A DNA stretch of 64,000 bases from Cupriavidus malaysiensis (GCF_001854325.1 NZ_CP017756.1:1-64000), one strand, 5' to 3'. Shown: positions 1 to 10,000, numbered from the stretch's first letter. Notes: a model not told the origin generated them from the letters alone. Numbers and translations: made by a program.

Positions 1-1
1 T

Positions 2-373
2 CGTTTGCAGGAAGGTGAAGAAGACGAGATCAAGCGCATTCTGCTTGCGGTCGCCATTACGACACGCGTCTTGGACGATGGACTAAGCGGACAACCTAAT
101 CGATTGGCAACACCCTGCGGCACGCTCAACACCGATACGCGGCGCCCGGAGCAGGTCGTCGATCTGAGCTTGCGCGAAGCATGCAACAAGATTATTCATA
201 CCAATCGCATGCGATTGGATATGAGCGAAAACGCTGCAGGTCGGCGCTACTTGAACCCAACCATCTACCTTTATGGCAACGACCTGCGTGACCGTCCGTA
301 CAAGGCATCGCTCGACGTCGTCGCGTTCGCGAAGTGCCTATCAAACTGTATCTTTGCCTTGTACCCACTGTGA
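2..373 (+). CDS. hypothetical protein, 5' end outside window
   Basis: The frame is open from the left edge and ends with TGA before 374, so the start lies outside the window. The visible 120 or so residues include an LREACNKIIHT stretch and a C-terminal YLYGNDLRDRPYKASLD stretch, which I recall from widespread uncharacterised proteobacterial proteins; no function is known to me. The last third has a second, shorter copy near 2034-2141, so this gene or a paralogue was partly duplicated. A TTG at position 5 should not be taken as the true start. Confidence 0.5.
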   Translation, partial: RLQEGEEDEIKRILLAVAITTRVLDDGLSGQPNRLATPCGTLNTDTRRPEQVVDLSLREACNKIIHTNRMRLDMSENAAGRRYLNPTIYLYGNDLRDRPYKASLDVVAFAKCLSNCIFALYPL

Positions 374-439
374 CCCAAAAGTCCGGTTCGGACGGGCCCA
401 GATCTACCCGGCGGGCACCGCCACATTCTTTCCCCAAGA

Positions 440-1195
440 TCAGTTGACGTAGCGGTACCCCTGCTGTGTCGCGAGGATGTCCTTCCCCTTCCTCTTGAGC
501 CGCCGGCCGGCAAGCGGGTGATCTGTCAACAGTTGCCCTACGAACTCCCAGCGGTCGCTGGGGGAAAAAATACCGCGACTGGTGAACGTCGCTCCCGCTG
601 GAAACCACGCAGCGATCGAGTAGGCCCGCACCACCACGCTATCGACAACGGCCAGGGCGGTGGGATACCGGAGCTTGCCATCGGCGCCTGGCTTACGCGT
701 CTTTTTGGCAACGCGGTGCCAGTACTGGCGCGTGCAGTCGTAAATCTCCTGCTCCGTCTTTGTCGGCGAGTAAGTCCTGTTGATGAAGAAGAGCATGAGC
801 GCTCCTTGGTAGGTGCTGAGTTCGACATCGGCGGACCCATGGAGGCGCTCGATCTCCTTCGCCGTTTGGCGACCTCGCTCAATACCATGCCCCCTCACCT
901 TGTTGGTGAGGTTCTCCAGACCGATGGTATCGATGATTGGGGCTTCCACGTCGAGGCAAGCCTGCTCGCTCTTCAACCCATATCGCAAGATCTGGACCTC
1001 GGGTTCCAGATCTTCGTCGCGTATCGCAGCTATTCGGCGCTGCTTTTCACCTTCTTCCTTCCTAGCCTTGAGATGATCGAAGGCCCGATTGTTCGCGCTT
1101 GCCTTGCCAACGTAGAAAATCTGGTTGTCCCTCGGATCGACGAGCGCGTAGACGTAGTATCCGAGGTGTGTTGCGGCTTTCGCTGAGAATGACAT
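440..1195 (-). CDS. GIY-YIG nuclease family protein
   Basis: A 251-residue protein. The GIY-YIG core is at the N-terminus (YYVYALVDPRDNQIFYVGKA, about residues 11-30), followed by an RAFDHL helix, as in LEM-3-like GIY-YIG proteins. The family cuts DNA with a single metal-dependent active site. The ATG at 1195 is chosen because it sits just before the domain; the frame stays open for 35 upstream residues of low quality. The C-terminal half is not recognised. It stands alone between two decayed gene margins, so it may be an accessory or defence-like gene; no operon partner is visible. Confidence 0.75.
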   Translation of the reverse strand: MSFSAKAATHLGYYVYALVDPRDNQIFYVGKASANNRAFDHLKARKEEGEKQRRIAAIRDEDLEPEVQILRYGLKSEQACLDVEAPIIDTIGLENLTNKVRGHGIERGRQTAKEIERLHGSADVELSTYQGALMLFFINRTYSPTKTEQEIYDCTRQYWHRVAKKTRKPGADGKLRYPTALAVVDSVVVRAYSIAAWFPAGATFTSRGIFSPSDRWEFVGQLLTDHPLAGRRLKRKGKDILATQQGYRYVN

Positions 1196-1311
1196 TGATT
1201 CGAGATGGTAGTGGAATCCCAACCGGGAATCTGCACGATGGACGAACGGACACAATACGATTGCCTGAAGGCATCCCCTGCCTAGCTGGCGAGGCCTCAC
1301 TAGGACTCAAC

Positions 1312-1776
1312 TCAGTCGCCAGTTTCCTTAGGCCGAAAGGTGATCGTGAAGCGCCGTTCCTGCGGTGTGGTCAGCACTGGTAGCGGCGACGCGCGCTCGA
1401 CGGCTGCGAGTACCGCACGGTCCCATGCGGGTACCCCGCTGCTACGTGTCAGCTTCGCCGTTACCACCATGCCGTCGGGCCCTAACAGCAATGACACGAT
1501 CGCACTCGGGTTGCCCGGTATCGCGTCCGGATCCTCGAAGACAATGAACGGCCGCACACGCTCGCGGACAGTGGCCGCGTATGCCTCCCAATTCCTCATC
1601 TGCGGAGACTTCAATACCTCGGCCCGGGGAGTTCTGTGCTTGGCCATTTCGCTCAGTTTGTGCGCACCCGCGATATCTTGCGGCCGCGGGCTAGGAACGG
1701 AGTCATCCGGCGACTGGTTGGCACAGCCAGATAGGAGCGCTGCTCCGAGTGCACTGCAGAACAACAATGGTCTCAT
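1312..1776 (-). CDS. TonB/TolA C-terminal-like lipoprotein
   Basis: A 154-residue predicted lipoprotein. It starts with a signal peptide ending in the lipobox LLSGC, then has a short linker and a C-terminal domain of about 90 residues (VRERVRPFIVFEDPD, then SGVPAWDRAVLAAVERASPLPVL) typical of TonB/TolA C-terminal-like folds. Such domains usually bind envelope proteins. The start at 1776 gives a proper signal peptide. A degraded relative of its C-terminal part is found upstream of the RES gene near 3466-3669, and a second full relative lies at 26510-26884. Role on this element is unknown. Confidence 0.7.
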   Translation of the reverse strand: MRPLLFCSALGAALLSGCANQSPDDSVPSPRPQDIAGAHKLSEMAKHRTPRAEVLKSPQMRNWEAYAATVRERVRPFIVFEDPDAIPGNPSAIVSLLLGPDGMVVTAKLTRSSGVPAWDRAVLAAVERASPLPVLTTPQERRFTITFRPKETGD

Positions 1777-2033
1777 CGCGCCGAATCCCTTCTTCTGTTT
1801 TGTCGACCGATTCTCCCACGGGTCTCGACCGGTTGGGCAAGTGCCCTGCTCTCGGCCGCCCTCAATGCAGTGGCGGTTCCGTGGACTGCGACGCCGCACC
1901 TCCCTTGTTAGTACCAGTAAGGCCGTCTACGGAGAGGCAGCAGAAAACCACCGCCCTTGTTCTTTAGTCGCTTTCCGCGACAAAGGAAGGAGCCGGTCGG
2001 TATCTGATACGACTGCAAACCGAGCTAGCCGAC

Positions 2034-2141
2034 CCTACTTTAACCCCCATCATCTATTTCTATGCCAAAGACCTGCGTGACCGCCCGTACAAGGCCTTGC
2101 GCGACGAGACTCACAAAGAGTCCCGTCCTCCTTTGGGATAG
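2034..2141 (+). pseudogene. duplicated C-terminal fragment of the first gene
   Basis: An open stretch reading PTLTPIIYFYAKDLRDRPYKALRD and then a stop at 2139-2141 matches the end of the gene at the left edge (NPTIYLYGNDLRDRPYKASLD). There is no start codon or upstream coding sequence, so it is a remnant. The two copies bracket the GIY-YIG and lipoprotein genes in direct orientation. The remainder of 1777-2190 shows no further gene that I can support. Confidence 0.5.
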
Positions 2142-2190
2142 CATCAGCCACTCTTGCGGGCTGCAAAAAAACTCGACGGCTACACTCGTT

Positions 2191-3414
2191 TTATAATTTC
2201 TTCGATGAATATGATACCGCATTAATCTCAAAGAACGTCGGCTTCCGACACAGCATCACAGGGAAAGTCGGTTCATAATTTACATCATGAAGCATAGCCA
2301 AATCTTCTTTATCGCTAAATATGACATAGTTCACACCCACCTCATCTTGAACCGATTTGAATATGACACCCCCGAAATCGTCTTCCAATTTATGGCGAAT
2401 GAACTCCACCATCGCCTGCGTCGTGATGTAACCGGTCTCCCCTTCACGTACCGGCTGCGCTATGAGTTCGGATATTTCGAATAATAGCGCTCGACAGATC
2501 TGTCGCTCTTGGTAGTCTTCCACCCAGTAGCTAAGCTTGACTTCTTGTCGAAAATGCTTGAATTTCCGAAAATCGAAGAATTTAATATCTCGCGTTGTCT
2601 CGAATAGGCCAACAGCAACAGTGTCACCAATAGACGGCCGCACTTCCGCAATGCACGTTGCCTGTCCTTCTGCGGCATAGAACAAAGGGATTCCACGCGC
2701 ATTCATACGATTCTGCGCAGCAAGTCGCTTTGGCGGGGCCCCAAGCTCCTGCTCGGCCGATTTGGAGATCTTGTCAATGTCGGCCTGACTTTCAAGCCGA
2801 CGCGCACGGTACAACTTTAGGCCGGCTTTCCTCTTACTTGTGGCCGATGGTTTCGGACCAAAGAGTGTGTGATTCAGGGCACTCTGAGCCTCATCGAAGA
2901 GGCGCTCAAAAAAATTAGTCGCCGAATCATTATAATACCGCTGGCCGTGCAATATGCTTGCCGAGATACGCTGCCAACGGTCAAGCACGAATGCACGTTT
3001 ATCCTCTGCTTTATCAAAATTAGTTTGGATTTTCTTGTAGTGGCTTCCAGGCAAGTAGAGCATCTCCCTCACTTCCATACAGTGCACCTCGGCAGCCATC
3101 GCCTCGCAAAGTGCACCGTTCACGATGCCGGTCACCTCCGAAAGCACCTCCTCTATCTTGAAGAGTCGACCTGATTCTTCCTCACCCGCGATTTGACGAG
3201 TGAAAAATTTTGGAATTATTTCCTTTGCGGCGGCGCGCGCAACAATTATAGCGTCATAAGTGCCTTTGTCACCCATCCCGCAGCCCATGCAAGCATCGCC
3301 CTTCAACCGCTCGTCGACCAGTTTCTTAACAAATGGGTCCGTCGTGCACTCGCGGCAATAAGGTGCCTTGGCGTTAACCGGTGCCTCTACCATCTCAAAA
3401 AGCTTACGTCTCAT
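2191..3414 (-). CDS. RES-domain protein with N-terminal HEPN-like region
   Basis: A 407-residue protein. Near the N-terminus it has CxxC-type zinc ligands (YCRECTTDP, then DACMGCGMGD). The C-terminal half holds a RES domain: KLYRARR, then GIPLFYAAEGQATCIAEVRP, VGLFETTRDIKFFDF and YITTQAMVEFI. RES proteins are best known as toxins that attack NAD+, and longer forms carry a HEPN/RES N-terminal domain. No Xre-type antitoxin gene sits next to it, so it may work alone or be a stress enzyme. The stretch 2200-3400 looks poorer in GC than its surroundings, which suggests recent acquisition. The frame is open upstream into a TonB-like fragment; the ATG at 3414 is preferred. Confidence 0.72.
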   Translation of the reverse strand: MRRKLFEMVEAPVNAKAPYCRECTTDPFVKKLVDERLKGDACMGCGMGDKGTYDAIIVARAAAKEIIPKFFTRQIAGEEESGRLFKIEEVLSEVTGIVNGALCEAMAAEVHCMEVREMLYLPGSHYKKIQTNFDKAEDKRAFVLDRWQRISASILHGQRYYNDSATNFFERLFDEAQSALNHTLFGPKPSATSKRKAGLKLYRARRLESQADIDKISKSAEQELGAPPKRLAAQNRMNARGIPLFYAAEGQATCIAEVRPSIGDTVAVGLFETTRDIKFFDFRKFKHFRQEVKLSYWVEDYQERQICRALLFEISELIAQPVREGETGYITTQAMVEFIRHKLEDDFGGVIFKSVQDEVGVNYVIFSDKEDLAMLHDVNYEPTFPVMLCRKPTFFEINAVSYSSKKL

Positions 3415-3465
3415 TCCAATCCACTTCCTCTCGACTTTGTTCAAGCCCCCCATTTCGCCGCAACA

Positions 3466-3669
3466 CCCCCGCGTTCGCTGCGGCAAGCAGAGGTAAACGT
3501 AGCCCTGTACGCCGAACTGCGGTGTTGTCAACACTAGTAGCGGCGCTGCGCGCTCTACTGCCGCGTGTACGGCGCTATCCCATGCGGGTACACCGCCGGC
3601 CACTAGCAGCGTATGGTCGGCCTCCCCCACGAATGCTTTCAGATCCACTTTACCGCCATCTGTGCTCAC
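3466..3669 (-). pseudogene. TonB C-terminal-like fragment fused in frame to RES gene
   Basis: A GTG at 3669 with an AGGAGG-type ribosome site opens a frame that contains AGGVPAWDSAVHAAVERAAPLLVLTTP, clearly related to the lipoprotein at 1312-1776 (SGVPAWDRAVLAAVERASPLPVLTTP). It lacks a signal peptide and a complete domain, and runs without a stop into the RES gene. It looks like a gene remnant left at an insertion boundary. It could instead form an N-terminal extension of the RES protein. Confidence 0.45.
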
Positions 3670-3888
3670 AGTCCCTCCTCTTTCGCCGGCACGCCGTAGT
3701 GCTAGCAGCAGCTGCCGCACGGCCTCAGCCCCCGCGCATGCAGGGAAGATTCGGCATTACGCCGGCGTGCCCGGCATTGGTCAGGCCTGGTACAACGCTT
3801 CGAGTGGTCACGATAGGTCGCGCCAGCCGAAAGCCCGCCGAAGGCGGGGGGGCGTTGGCAAAGCAGTCCTACGAGAGGGTTCGGGACA

Positions 3889-4173
3889 TCAGAGACGATC
3901 CAGCGCGATCGCATAGACGCGCCCCGCGTCGCGCTTGCCGACCGCGATCACGACGACCACAACGTGCTCATCATGAACCTGGTAGACCAACCGGTAGCCA
4001 GCCGCTTGCAGCTTGATCTTGTAGCAGTCGGTCATGCCATGCAGCCGCGAGGCGGCTACGTGCGGGTGCTCCAGGCGCTCGGCAAGCTTTTTCTTGAACT
4101 GTTCGCGGATCGGCCGATCCAGCTTGCCCCATTCTTTGAGGGCGGCAACATTGAATTGGAGGCTATAGCTCAT
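3889..4173 (-). CDS. relE: RelE/ParE-type toxin
   Basis: A 94-residue protein with the classic RelE pattern: MSYSLQFNVAALKEWGKLD, then FKKKLAERLEHPH, LHGMTDCYKIKLQAAGYRLVYQV, and VVVVVIAVGKRD near the end. The family cleaves mRNA on the ribosome. It overlaps the end of the antitoxin gene by 11 nt, the usual coupled arrangement, and both are transcribed leftward. Length is normal and all conserved blocks are present, so it is probably functional. Confidence 0.88.
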   Translation of the reverse strand: MSYSLQFNVAALKEWGKLDRPIREQFKKKLAERLEHPHVAASRLHGMTDCYKIKLQAAGYRLVYQVHDEHVVVVVIAVGKRDAGRVYAIALDRL

Positions 4174-4405
4174 CGAGCGTGACGGGTACGGTAGGCGCCC
4201 CTTCGCGCTCTCTGACGATCCGCGCGAGCTCGATATCCTCCAGCAGCTCGTGGATGGCCTCCCAGTCGGAGGCCGGAATCAGGTAGGCGACAGGCTTGTT
4301 GCGGTTGAGTACCGCCACCGGACCATCCGCTTGCTCGATGGTGGCCGTTGGGTTCACCTTGAGTTCACTGATGCCGATAGAGGCGCGGGCAAGTATGGTT
4401 TCCAT
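4163..4405 (-). CDS. relB: RelB/Phd-type antitoxin
   Basis: An 80-residue antitoxin. The N-terminus (ARASIGISELKVNPTATIEQADGPVAVLNRNKPVAYLIPASDWEAI) is a Phd/YefM-type DNA-binding domain, and the C-terminal helix should wrap the toxin. The ATG at 4405 was chosen; the frame is open for 11 residues upstream. Such antitoxins repress their own operon. It probably acts to keep the element in the cell. Confidence 0.85.
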   Translation of the reverse strand: METILARASIGISELKVNPTATIEQADGPVAVLNRNKPVAYLIPASDWEAIHELLEDIELARIVREREGAPTVPVTLDEL

Positions 4406-4522
4406 GCGTGTGACCTCGTTCGTCAGGCCGTCTACCATCGTCTAAGACTTCGTGTGTCGCAACCGGCTCACCAATGGCGCCACCGGCTGGAGACCTAATA
4501 TTAGACTATTTAACAGGTCATT

Positions 4523-5813
4523 TCAATGGTCCAAATCTAGTGCATGAACTGGGACGCCAGGGATCGGTGCTTCGGCAAGTCCCTCGCGGATCCATTGAGT
4601 CTTGCCGTACACGTCCGTTCCGTCAGACTTGCTCATTCCTGCTCCGGCAGGAACAAAGCTGACTTCTTGCTTCGCAGAGGCCGGTTTCATTCGGGTCTTA
4701 CGAACCGAGCCAGCGCCCTCCTCTCCACAGGCTGACACCGTGGAACTCACGGCGTTTTGACAGAGGTTCGCGGCCGCATTCACATCACGGTCGTGAATGG
4801 CCCCGCATGCGGGGCATGCCCATTCACGCACAGCCAGCAGCAAGGCATGCCGAGCATGTCTTGCTGCTGGCGTAGAAGCGGCCGGCCACGACGACCTTAC
4901 CGCCGCGCCTGTCCGCCTTGTATTCCAGTTGCCGCCACAGCTCGAAAAAGCTCATGTCGGCGATCGAACGCGCCAGATGCCGATTTTTCACCATGCCGCG
5001 CACGTTCAGATCTTCAATACCGATGGTATGGAAACGGCGCGTCAGGTCCGTCGTAAGCTTGTGCAGGGCATCTGAGCGGATGGCGGTGATGCTGGCATGG
5101 AGCTTCGTCAGCTTTGCCTTCGCCTTGCGACGATTGGCAGATCCCTTGACCTTGCGCGACAGGCTGCGCGATAGCTTGCGCAGGCGGGGCAGCAGAGCCT
5201 TGGGGCCGTGGATCGATTCTCCCGCTGAGCGCGTCGCCAGCGCCGACACGCCCAGATCGGCGCCGACCGCGCCTTGGTTTTCGGCTTCGGGAAGATGCGA
5301 ACGGTCGGGTGTGTCCACCGTGATGCTGACAAACCAGCGGTCGGCCACACGGGAGATCGTGGCCGACATGATCTTGCCAGCGAAGCGCAACGTCTCTCGC
5401 ATGCGGCCCCAGCCAAGATTGGGAATGCGAATGCGTGAGGCATCGATACGGAACTGATCGTTGGCGAGCGTAAAGCGATCGTGCCCGCCCTTCTTGCGAA
5501 GCTGCGGATAGCGGGCGCGGCCCGCGAAGAAGTTCTTGAATGCGTCGCCCAACTGGATGATCGCCATCTGCGGGGCATTCTTGGTGACTTCCATCATCCA
5601 CGGAAACTGCTCGCGCTTGATCGCGTTCAGTTGGCGTCGCAACGCTGCCTGCGACGGCTTGATCAGCGCATTGTCAGCCTTCCACGCCTCGTACTGGCGT
5701 CCCCACGTGGCCAGAGCCCAGTTATAGGCGAAGCGCGCCGTACCGGCCGCACGCGCTAGATACGTGGCTTGCACATTGTTCGGATCGAGGGCGATGCGGT
5801 GGGCAATCAGCAT
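4523..5813 (-). pseudogene. tnpB: IS200/IS605-family TnpB with internal frame break
   Basis: The N-terminal 330 residues read as TnpB: start LIAHRIALDPNNVQATYLARAAG, catalytic Asp in GADLGVSALA, catalytic Glu in IGIEDLNVRGM, and the first zinc CxxC (TCSAC). The frame then stops near 4824, and the rest (VREWACPACGAIHDRDVNAAANL, with the second CxxC and the final Asp) continues in another frame down to 4523. Relative to the family, a few residues between the two zinc knuckles are missing. TnpB is an RNA-guided nuclease; its guide RNA normally overlaps the gene's 3' end, here 4440-4560. No tnpA is present. As it stands the protein cannot be made whole. Confidence 0.8.
4834..4870. repeat. 11-bp inverted repeat at the tnpB break
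   Basis: CCAGCAGCAAG at 4834-4844 and its exact reverse complement at 4860-4870 flank 15 bases. The tnpB reading frame breaks inside this structure. Part of the repeat is normal tnpB coding (ASSK), so the second arm may have been created by the deletion. Confidence 0.7.
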
Positions 5814-5967
5814 GACCGGGCATTCTCTAAGGCCTGGTGCACGGGGGCGTGCAGCCTTTGATTTTTGCGAGAACAATGCCGTAGAGCCGGGCAGGTGAAC
5901 AGCATGATGTTCTCCTGCCCAGCACAAAAATGTGCGTCGCAGGTTAAACCAGCGAGCACGTTTAACT

Positions 5968-6279
5968 TCAAACGCCAGACCGATCGCGCGCCGAGCTGCC
6001 CGCTTCAACGAAGGCCACGAGCAACTCACGCAGCCGATCTTCGGAGCATTCCGCACGAGCGAGACGATCCAGCGCCGCAAATGCGATATCGACCGCTTCG
6101 CCAGGCCGCTCGGCGATCGCCTGCGCGGCGATCACCACGAGGGCGTGGGCACTAGCTGCTGCCGGCCCGGGCAAGTAGCTGCGGCCGACCTGGATGGACA
6201 CACTGCCCAGGCACGATTGAGGAATGTGGACTGCGGAAAGACGGTGCCCGGAACGGGCGCGACGAGGCGATGCACGCAT
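5968..6279 (-). CDS. small hypothetical protein behind a C4-type RNA
   Basis: A 103-residue protein starting MRASPRRARSGHRLSA and ending in an alanine-rich helical part (AIAERPGEAVDIAFAALDRLARAECSEDRLRELLVAFVEAG). The ATG at 6279 has a clear AAGGAGC ribosome site. I do not recognise a domain. Phage genes controlled by C4 RNA include antirepressor and kil-type genes, so a regulatory or host-killing role is possible, but this rests on position only. Confidence 0.55.
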   Translation of the reverse strand: MRASPRRARSGHRLSAVHIPQSCLGSVSIQVGRSYLPGPAAASAHALVVIAAQAIAERPGEAVDIAFAALDRLARAECSEDRLRELLVAFVEAGSSARDRSGV

Positions 6280-6330
6280 GGCGGTGCTCCTTGTGACGGC
6301 TTCGAATGCCGCTTCCTCCTGCCAAGAAGG

Positions 6331-6409
6331 GGGGCGGCGACCGGACGGGGTTGGCAGACCGGCCACAAGTAACCGGCACGCCCGAAGGCGTCCCCACCCG
6401 GCGCCGCCA
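6331..6409 (-). ncRNA. C4-type antisense RNA
   Basis: The minus strand here folds as two hairpins around GGGCGTGCCGGTTACTTGTG, followed by GCCGGTCTGCCAACCCC. This is the pattern I know from the C4 antisense RNA of phages P1, P7 and P4 and their relatives. An outer stem between GGCGGCG and CGCCGCC closes the structure. Its CUGCCAA can pair with UUGGCAG located just upstream of the ribosome site of the next gene (5968-6279), as expected for C4-type control in which the RNA is cut from the same transcript and blocks downstream expression. Confidence 0.7.
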
Positions 6410-6578
6410 TAGAAGCAAAGCCGAGTGTGCGCAAACAAAAAAGCCGCGACATCTCTACGGCGCGGCTCTAGTGCGCCTTGTGGTTTCGAGCTGCCAAGCT
6501 CGACCATCGGTTGTCTACCGACGATCGCTAAAGTATAGGGTCTGAGTAACTACCACGCAAGAAGCGACAATGTATGCT

Positions 6579-6620
6579 GGAAAAGAGAAGGCCGCTCAAA
6601 GGAGCGGCCTTCTCTTTTCC
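6579..6620. terminator. strong bidirectional hairpin
   Basis: A 19-bp perfect inverted repeat with a 4-nt loop (arms 6579-6597 and 6602-6620, core GGCCGCTC), bounded by A- and T-rich ends on either strand. It lies just after the stop of the gene at 6635-6922. Confidence 0.8.
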
Positions 6621-6634
6621 AGATTCGCTTCTAC

Positions 6635-6922
6635 CTACCAATCGGACAAACTCTTGCTATCTCGGTAGGAACCGGAAAATACACTTCTGCTGAAATAGGG
6701 GACATCGTATGGGGACTTGGCTACAGCGTCGTCGGAAAACGCGCTCGGGACGTCATCGTAGTGACCATGCAACCGACCGCCAAACGCCAAGCCCAGCACC
6801 ATCACGCCAAGAGGAAGCGCGAACGCCGCATGCACGACCGCAAGCAAGCCGCTCACGACAGCAACCGTGAGCAGTACAAAGAGTGCTGCGACGGCGAGAA
6901 GAAAGTTGCGGCGCGCGTTCAT
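6635..6922 (-). CDS. small membrane protein
   Basis: A 95-residue protein with two adjacent hydrophobic segments (FLLAVAALFVLLTVAVVSGLLAVV and ALPLGVMVLGLAFGG) and a polar C-terminus rich in Ser and Asp. It has an ideal AGGAGG ribosome site 5 nt before the ATG. No family recognised. It lies directly downstream of traG-SLT, so it may belong to the transfer operon. Confidence 0.65.
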   Translation of the reverse strand: MNARRNFLLAVAALFVLLTVAVVSGLLAVVHAAFALPLGVMVLGLAFGGRLHGHYDDVPSAFSDDAVAKSPYDVPYFSRSVFSGSYRDSKSLSDW

Positions 6923-7061
6923 GTTGCCTCCTGTCGCAGCGTGCGTGCTGCGGTAACCGGTTCCTTCGAGTGTCTACGCTTCCATTGTACTCAATTGCGA
7001 GCCCGAGTCACTGGAACCTGTCGCCGCCCCACAACAGAGTGCACACACTTGATTCCGTACC

Positions 7062-10000
7062 TCAGTTACGGGCACCGTAGACTTCCCGCAGCGCGGTCAG
7101 GCGGTGAACGTATTCGTAAGTCTCATAGGGCATCGCGGCCGCCTGGCCACCAGAGGCTTTCGCGTAGTATTCCGCGACATTGCCCTGCCCCCAGTTGTAG
7201 TTAGCGAAGGCGCGCGGCAGATCGCCGCCGGCCTGGTCGAGCATCCGTCGCAAATACCACGCTGAGCCACGCAAGTTGGTCTCGGGGTCGGTGAGCACCT
7301 TCTCTGCGGTGGTGCCGAGCGCAGCTGCAATCTCTGGCGCGGTACCGGGCATGATCTGGCCAAGCCCCGACGCGCCACGCCGCGAGCGAGCGTTCTCGTT
7401 GAACTTGGATTCCTGGTGCACCAGCGCCGCCAGCGAGGCTTTCGGCAAGCGAAACTCCTGCTCGAGTGCTGTGATGTGAGGCAAGTAACGCGCCGCCCGT
7501 TCGAAGCCGACCTTGTCCGCCTCTCCCCCGCGGATCCCGGCTAGCCCCAGTAGACCTGCACCCTCCAGCTGGTTGGCCTGCAACGCAGCCATACCCCGCT
7601 GGGCAAGGCCCCGCGCCTCCCCGGTGCTTGCCCGCAACTGCCCTGGCGATAGCCTGACGTACCGCTCGCCGGTCCGTGGATTCACCGAGGCATCGGCTTT
7701 GGTGAGACGCGCGACGCCAGCCTGGTCGAGCTGCTCTCGCGTGAGGGGGGCCTCTGGTCGAGTCCGGCTGGCCGCGGTGTGCGCGCCTTGGCCGGCAGCA
7801 CTCGCGCCGGCCGCTGTCGGCGCGTACTCCGCCCCCAGAAAACGTCCGATCCCGGCCATCTTCTCGAGGTTCTCTTTCCCCAGCGCATTCTCCATCCGCG
7901 CATACTCCTCCGGGAACACGTGGCGCCCTGCTACTGCGACCCCCACGAGCGCGCCAGCCATCGCCCCGTACACACCGCCGGTGGTGGCACCCGCCAGCAC
8001 CGAGACGGTCACGTCATCGACCATCCGAGCCGCCTGATCGCCGAATCGCTCGCGAAGGAGCGGCATCAGCCGTTCGCGAATGCCGTCAGCGACTGCGGAC
8101 ACCGCGGCGGATTTCAGATTGAGCTTGGCCAGATCCTTGCCGGCGTGCTTGAGCGCCTGTGTCGCCCGCTCTCCCGACATATAGCGCTCGAGGGCACCGA
8201 GCGCAGCTTCCCCGGCGACACCGACGTCCAGCCCATACTGCTGCTGGACGCCTTCGGCAACGGCCGAGAAGGCTTGACCAGCACGGGGGGCGCGGCGGTT
8301 ACCGCCGCGCCCCCCGGCGCCTTTTCCCGAGCGGGACCCTCCCTGGCCACCGCCATCACCTTGGCCAGCCCCAGGGCCACCGGAACTGCTACCCGCCCCC
8401 CCCGCTCCCCCACCAGGTCCACCCGGACCGTTGCCGGTCCCGCCAGGGCCACTTGGCGCCCCTCCGGGTCCACCAGCATTGCCGCCGGCCGGCCCGCTCG
8501 AGCCCGGGCTTCCTGGTGGGGGCAAGCTAGGGCGGGACCCGGACTCGTTCGGCAGGCGCGTTGGGTGATGCGGCAGTTGTGGGTCCAGAATAACGTCGGT
8601 CACCTCGCCAGGACCCATCGGTCGCCTGTAGCCCGTCGCGCCACCGGACGATACCGTGCCACCACCACGGGGCAAACTACCTAAGAGGCTCGTGATCGCT
8701 GCAGCCGCCGCCGCCATGCCCGACGCAGCGGTCGCGACCTGCCGCTCCTTCTTCATCTCCGCCATCCCGCCTTCGATCTCCCCGCGCCGCTGCGCCGCAG
8801 CTTCGCCAACCGGCGCGCCGACGGTCCGGATCGCATCTGTTGCAGCGCCTCTCCTCCCCTCCACTTGCGCGCCAAGCGAGTCTACGGTCGACCCCACGCC
8901 TGCACCGGCACCAGCCACCCTAGCACCGCCGGCGTCGACACGATCCGCGATACTGCCAATCTGGGCCGGGACGGCTTGTTGGAGGGGCGCAGCCTGCTGG
9001 GCAGCACCCATAGTTTTTCCCATGTCGACACTGAGTTCTTTCCCGACTCTGCCCATTTCAGCCATCGTGCGCGCCCCGCCGAGAAACGCCTCGGTGGCTA
9101 CACCTGGCATTGCGACTTGGGCGCCGATCGCGGCCATGGCAATCCCAAGTGACCGAGTCGTTGGATCGGGGCTGTTCACCATCGACGCCACCTGGCGCGC
9201 GTAGGCCGCGCCGGTCGCATCGGGCCTGAATTTTGACAGGGTCTGCTGGGTGAGCGCTTCCGCCTTGCTTGGATCACCGGTTGCAGCCAACGCAACGCTT
9301 CGCAGCGCCGGTCCAGCTTGAGCCTCGAAATTGGCCGCGGGCACAGCGCCATGGCCCGTCATGGCCTGGGCCAGTTGGCCCAGGCCGATCTTCGATCCGA
9401 TGCCGACGCTGTCACCGGCCGTCACTGCAGCAGTCGCCCGATCGACGGCTTGCCTTGCGCGCGCGTAATCCTGGGTGTGCTGCTGCGCTTCTTTAAAGGA
9501 CTGAGACTCGCGGTACTCGTCGCTCGAGCGAGCCTGCTCTTCAGTCGCGCCAGCCCTGGACAATTGCGCGCCTTCTTCGCGCGAGCCCATCTCGCTCTGC
9601 AAGACACTAGACTGCTGCTCCTTAGAATCTTCTCCCGATTTAGTGCCGTCGACTCTGGTACTCGCCCGGGCCCCAGCAGCGACAGGCGAGGCCGATCCAC
9701 CCCCCGCACGATTACGGTTTGCACCCGGCGCAATATTTGACTCCACAGCGCCTTGCACAGCCGATCGACCGCTCTCCCCGGTTGATTCTCGGACCGAACT
9801 CTCGACCGCGTCGCGCATTTGCCGCTGCGCCCCCTCATCAAGGCTGAATCGATCGGAGAGGCTCTTGACCGCTGCCATACCCGCCGCATGGCCAAAGCTC
9901 CGAGCCACGTCGGAGACCGACTGGGTAGCCGCCGCCAGCCGTGAGGACATGGTCGTACTGAGCTCGTTTGCCAGGCCCCTGTTGGTGTTGGCCACATTCG

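Noticed and set aside
5..373. TTG at position 5 as the start of the first gene
   Set aside because: The frame is open to the edge, and the family is longer at the N-terminus, so the gene most likely begins outside the window.
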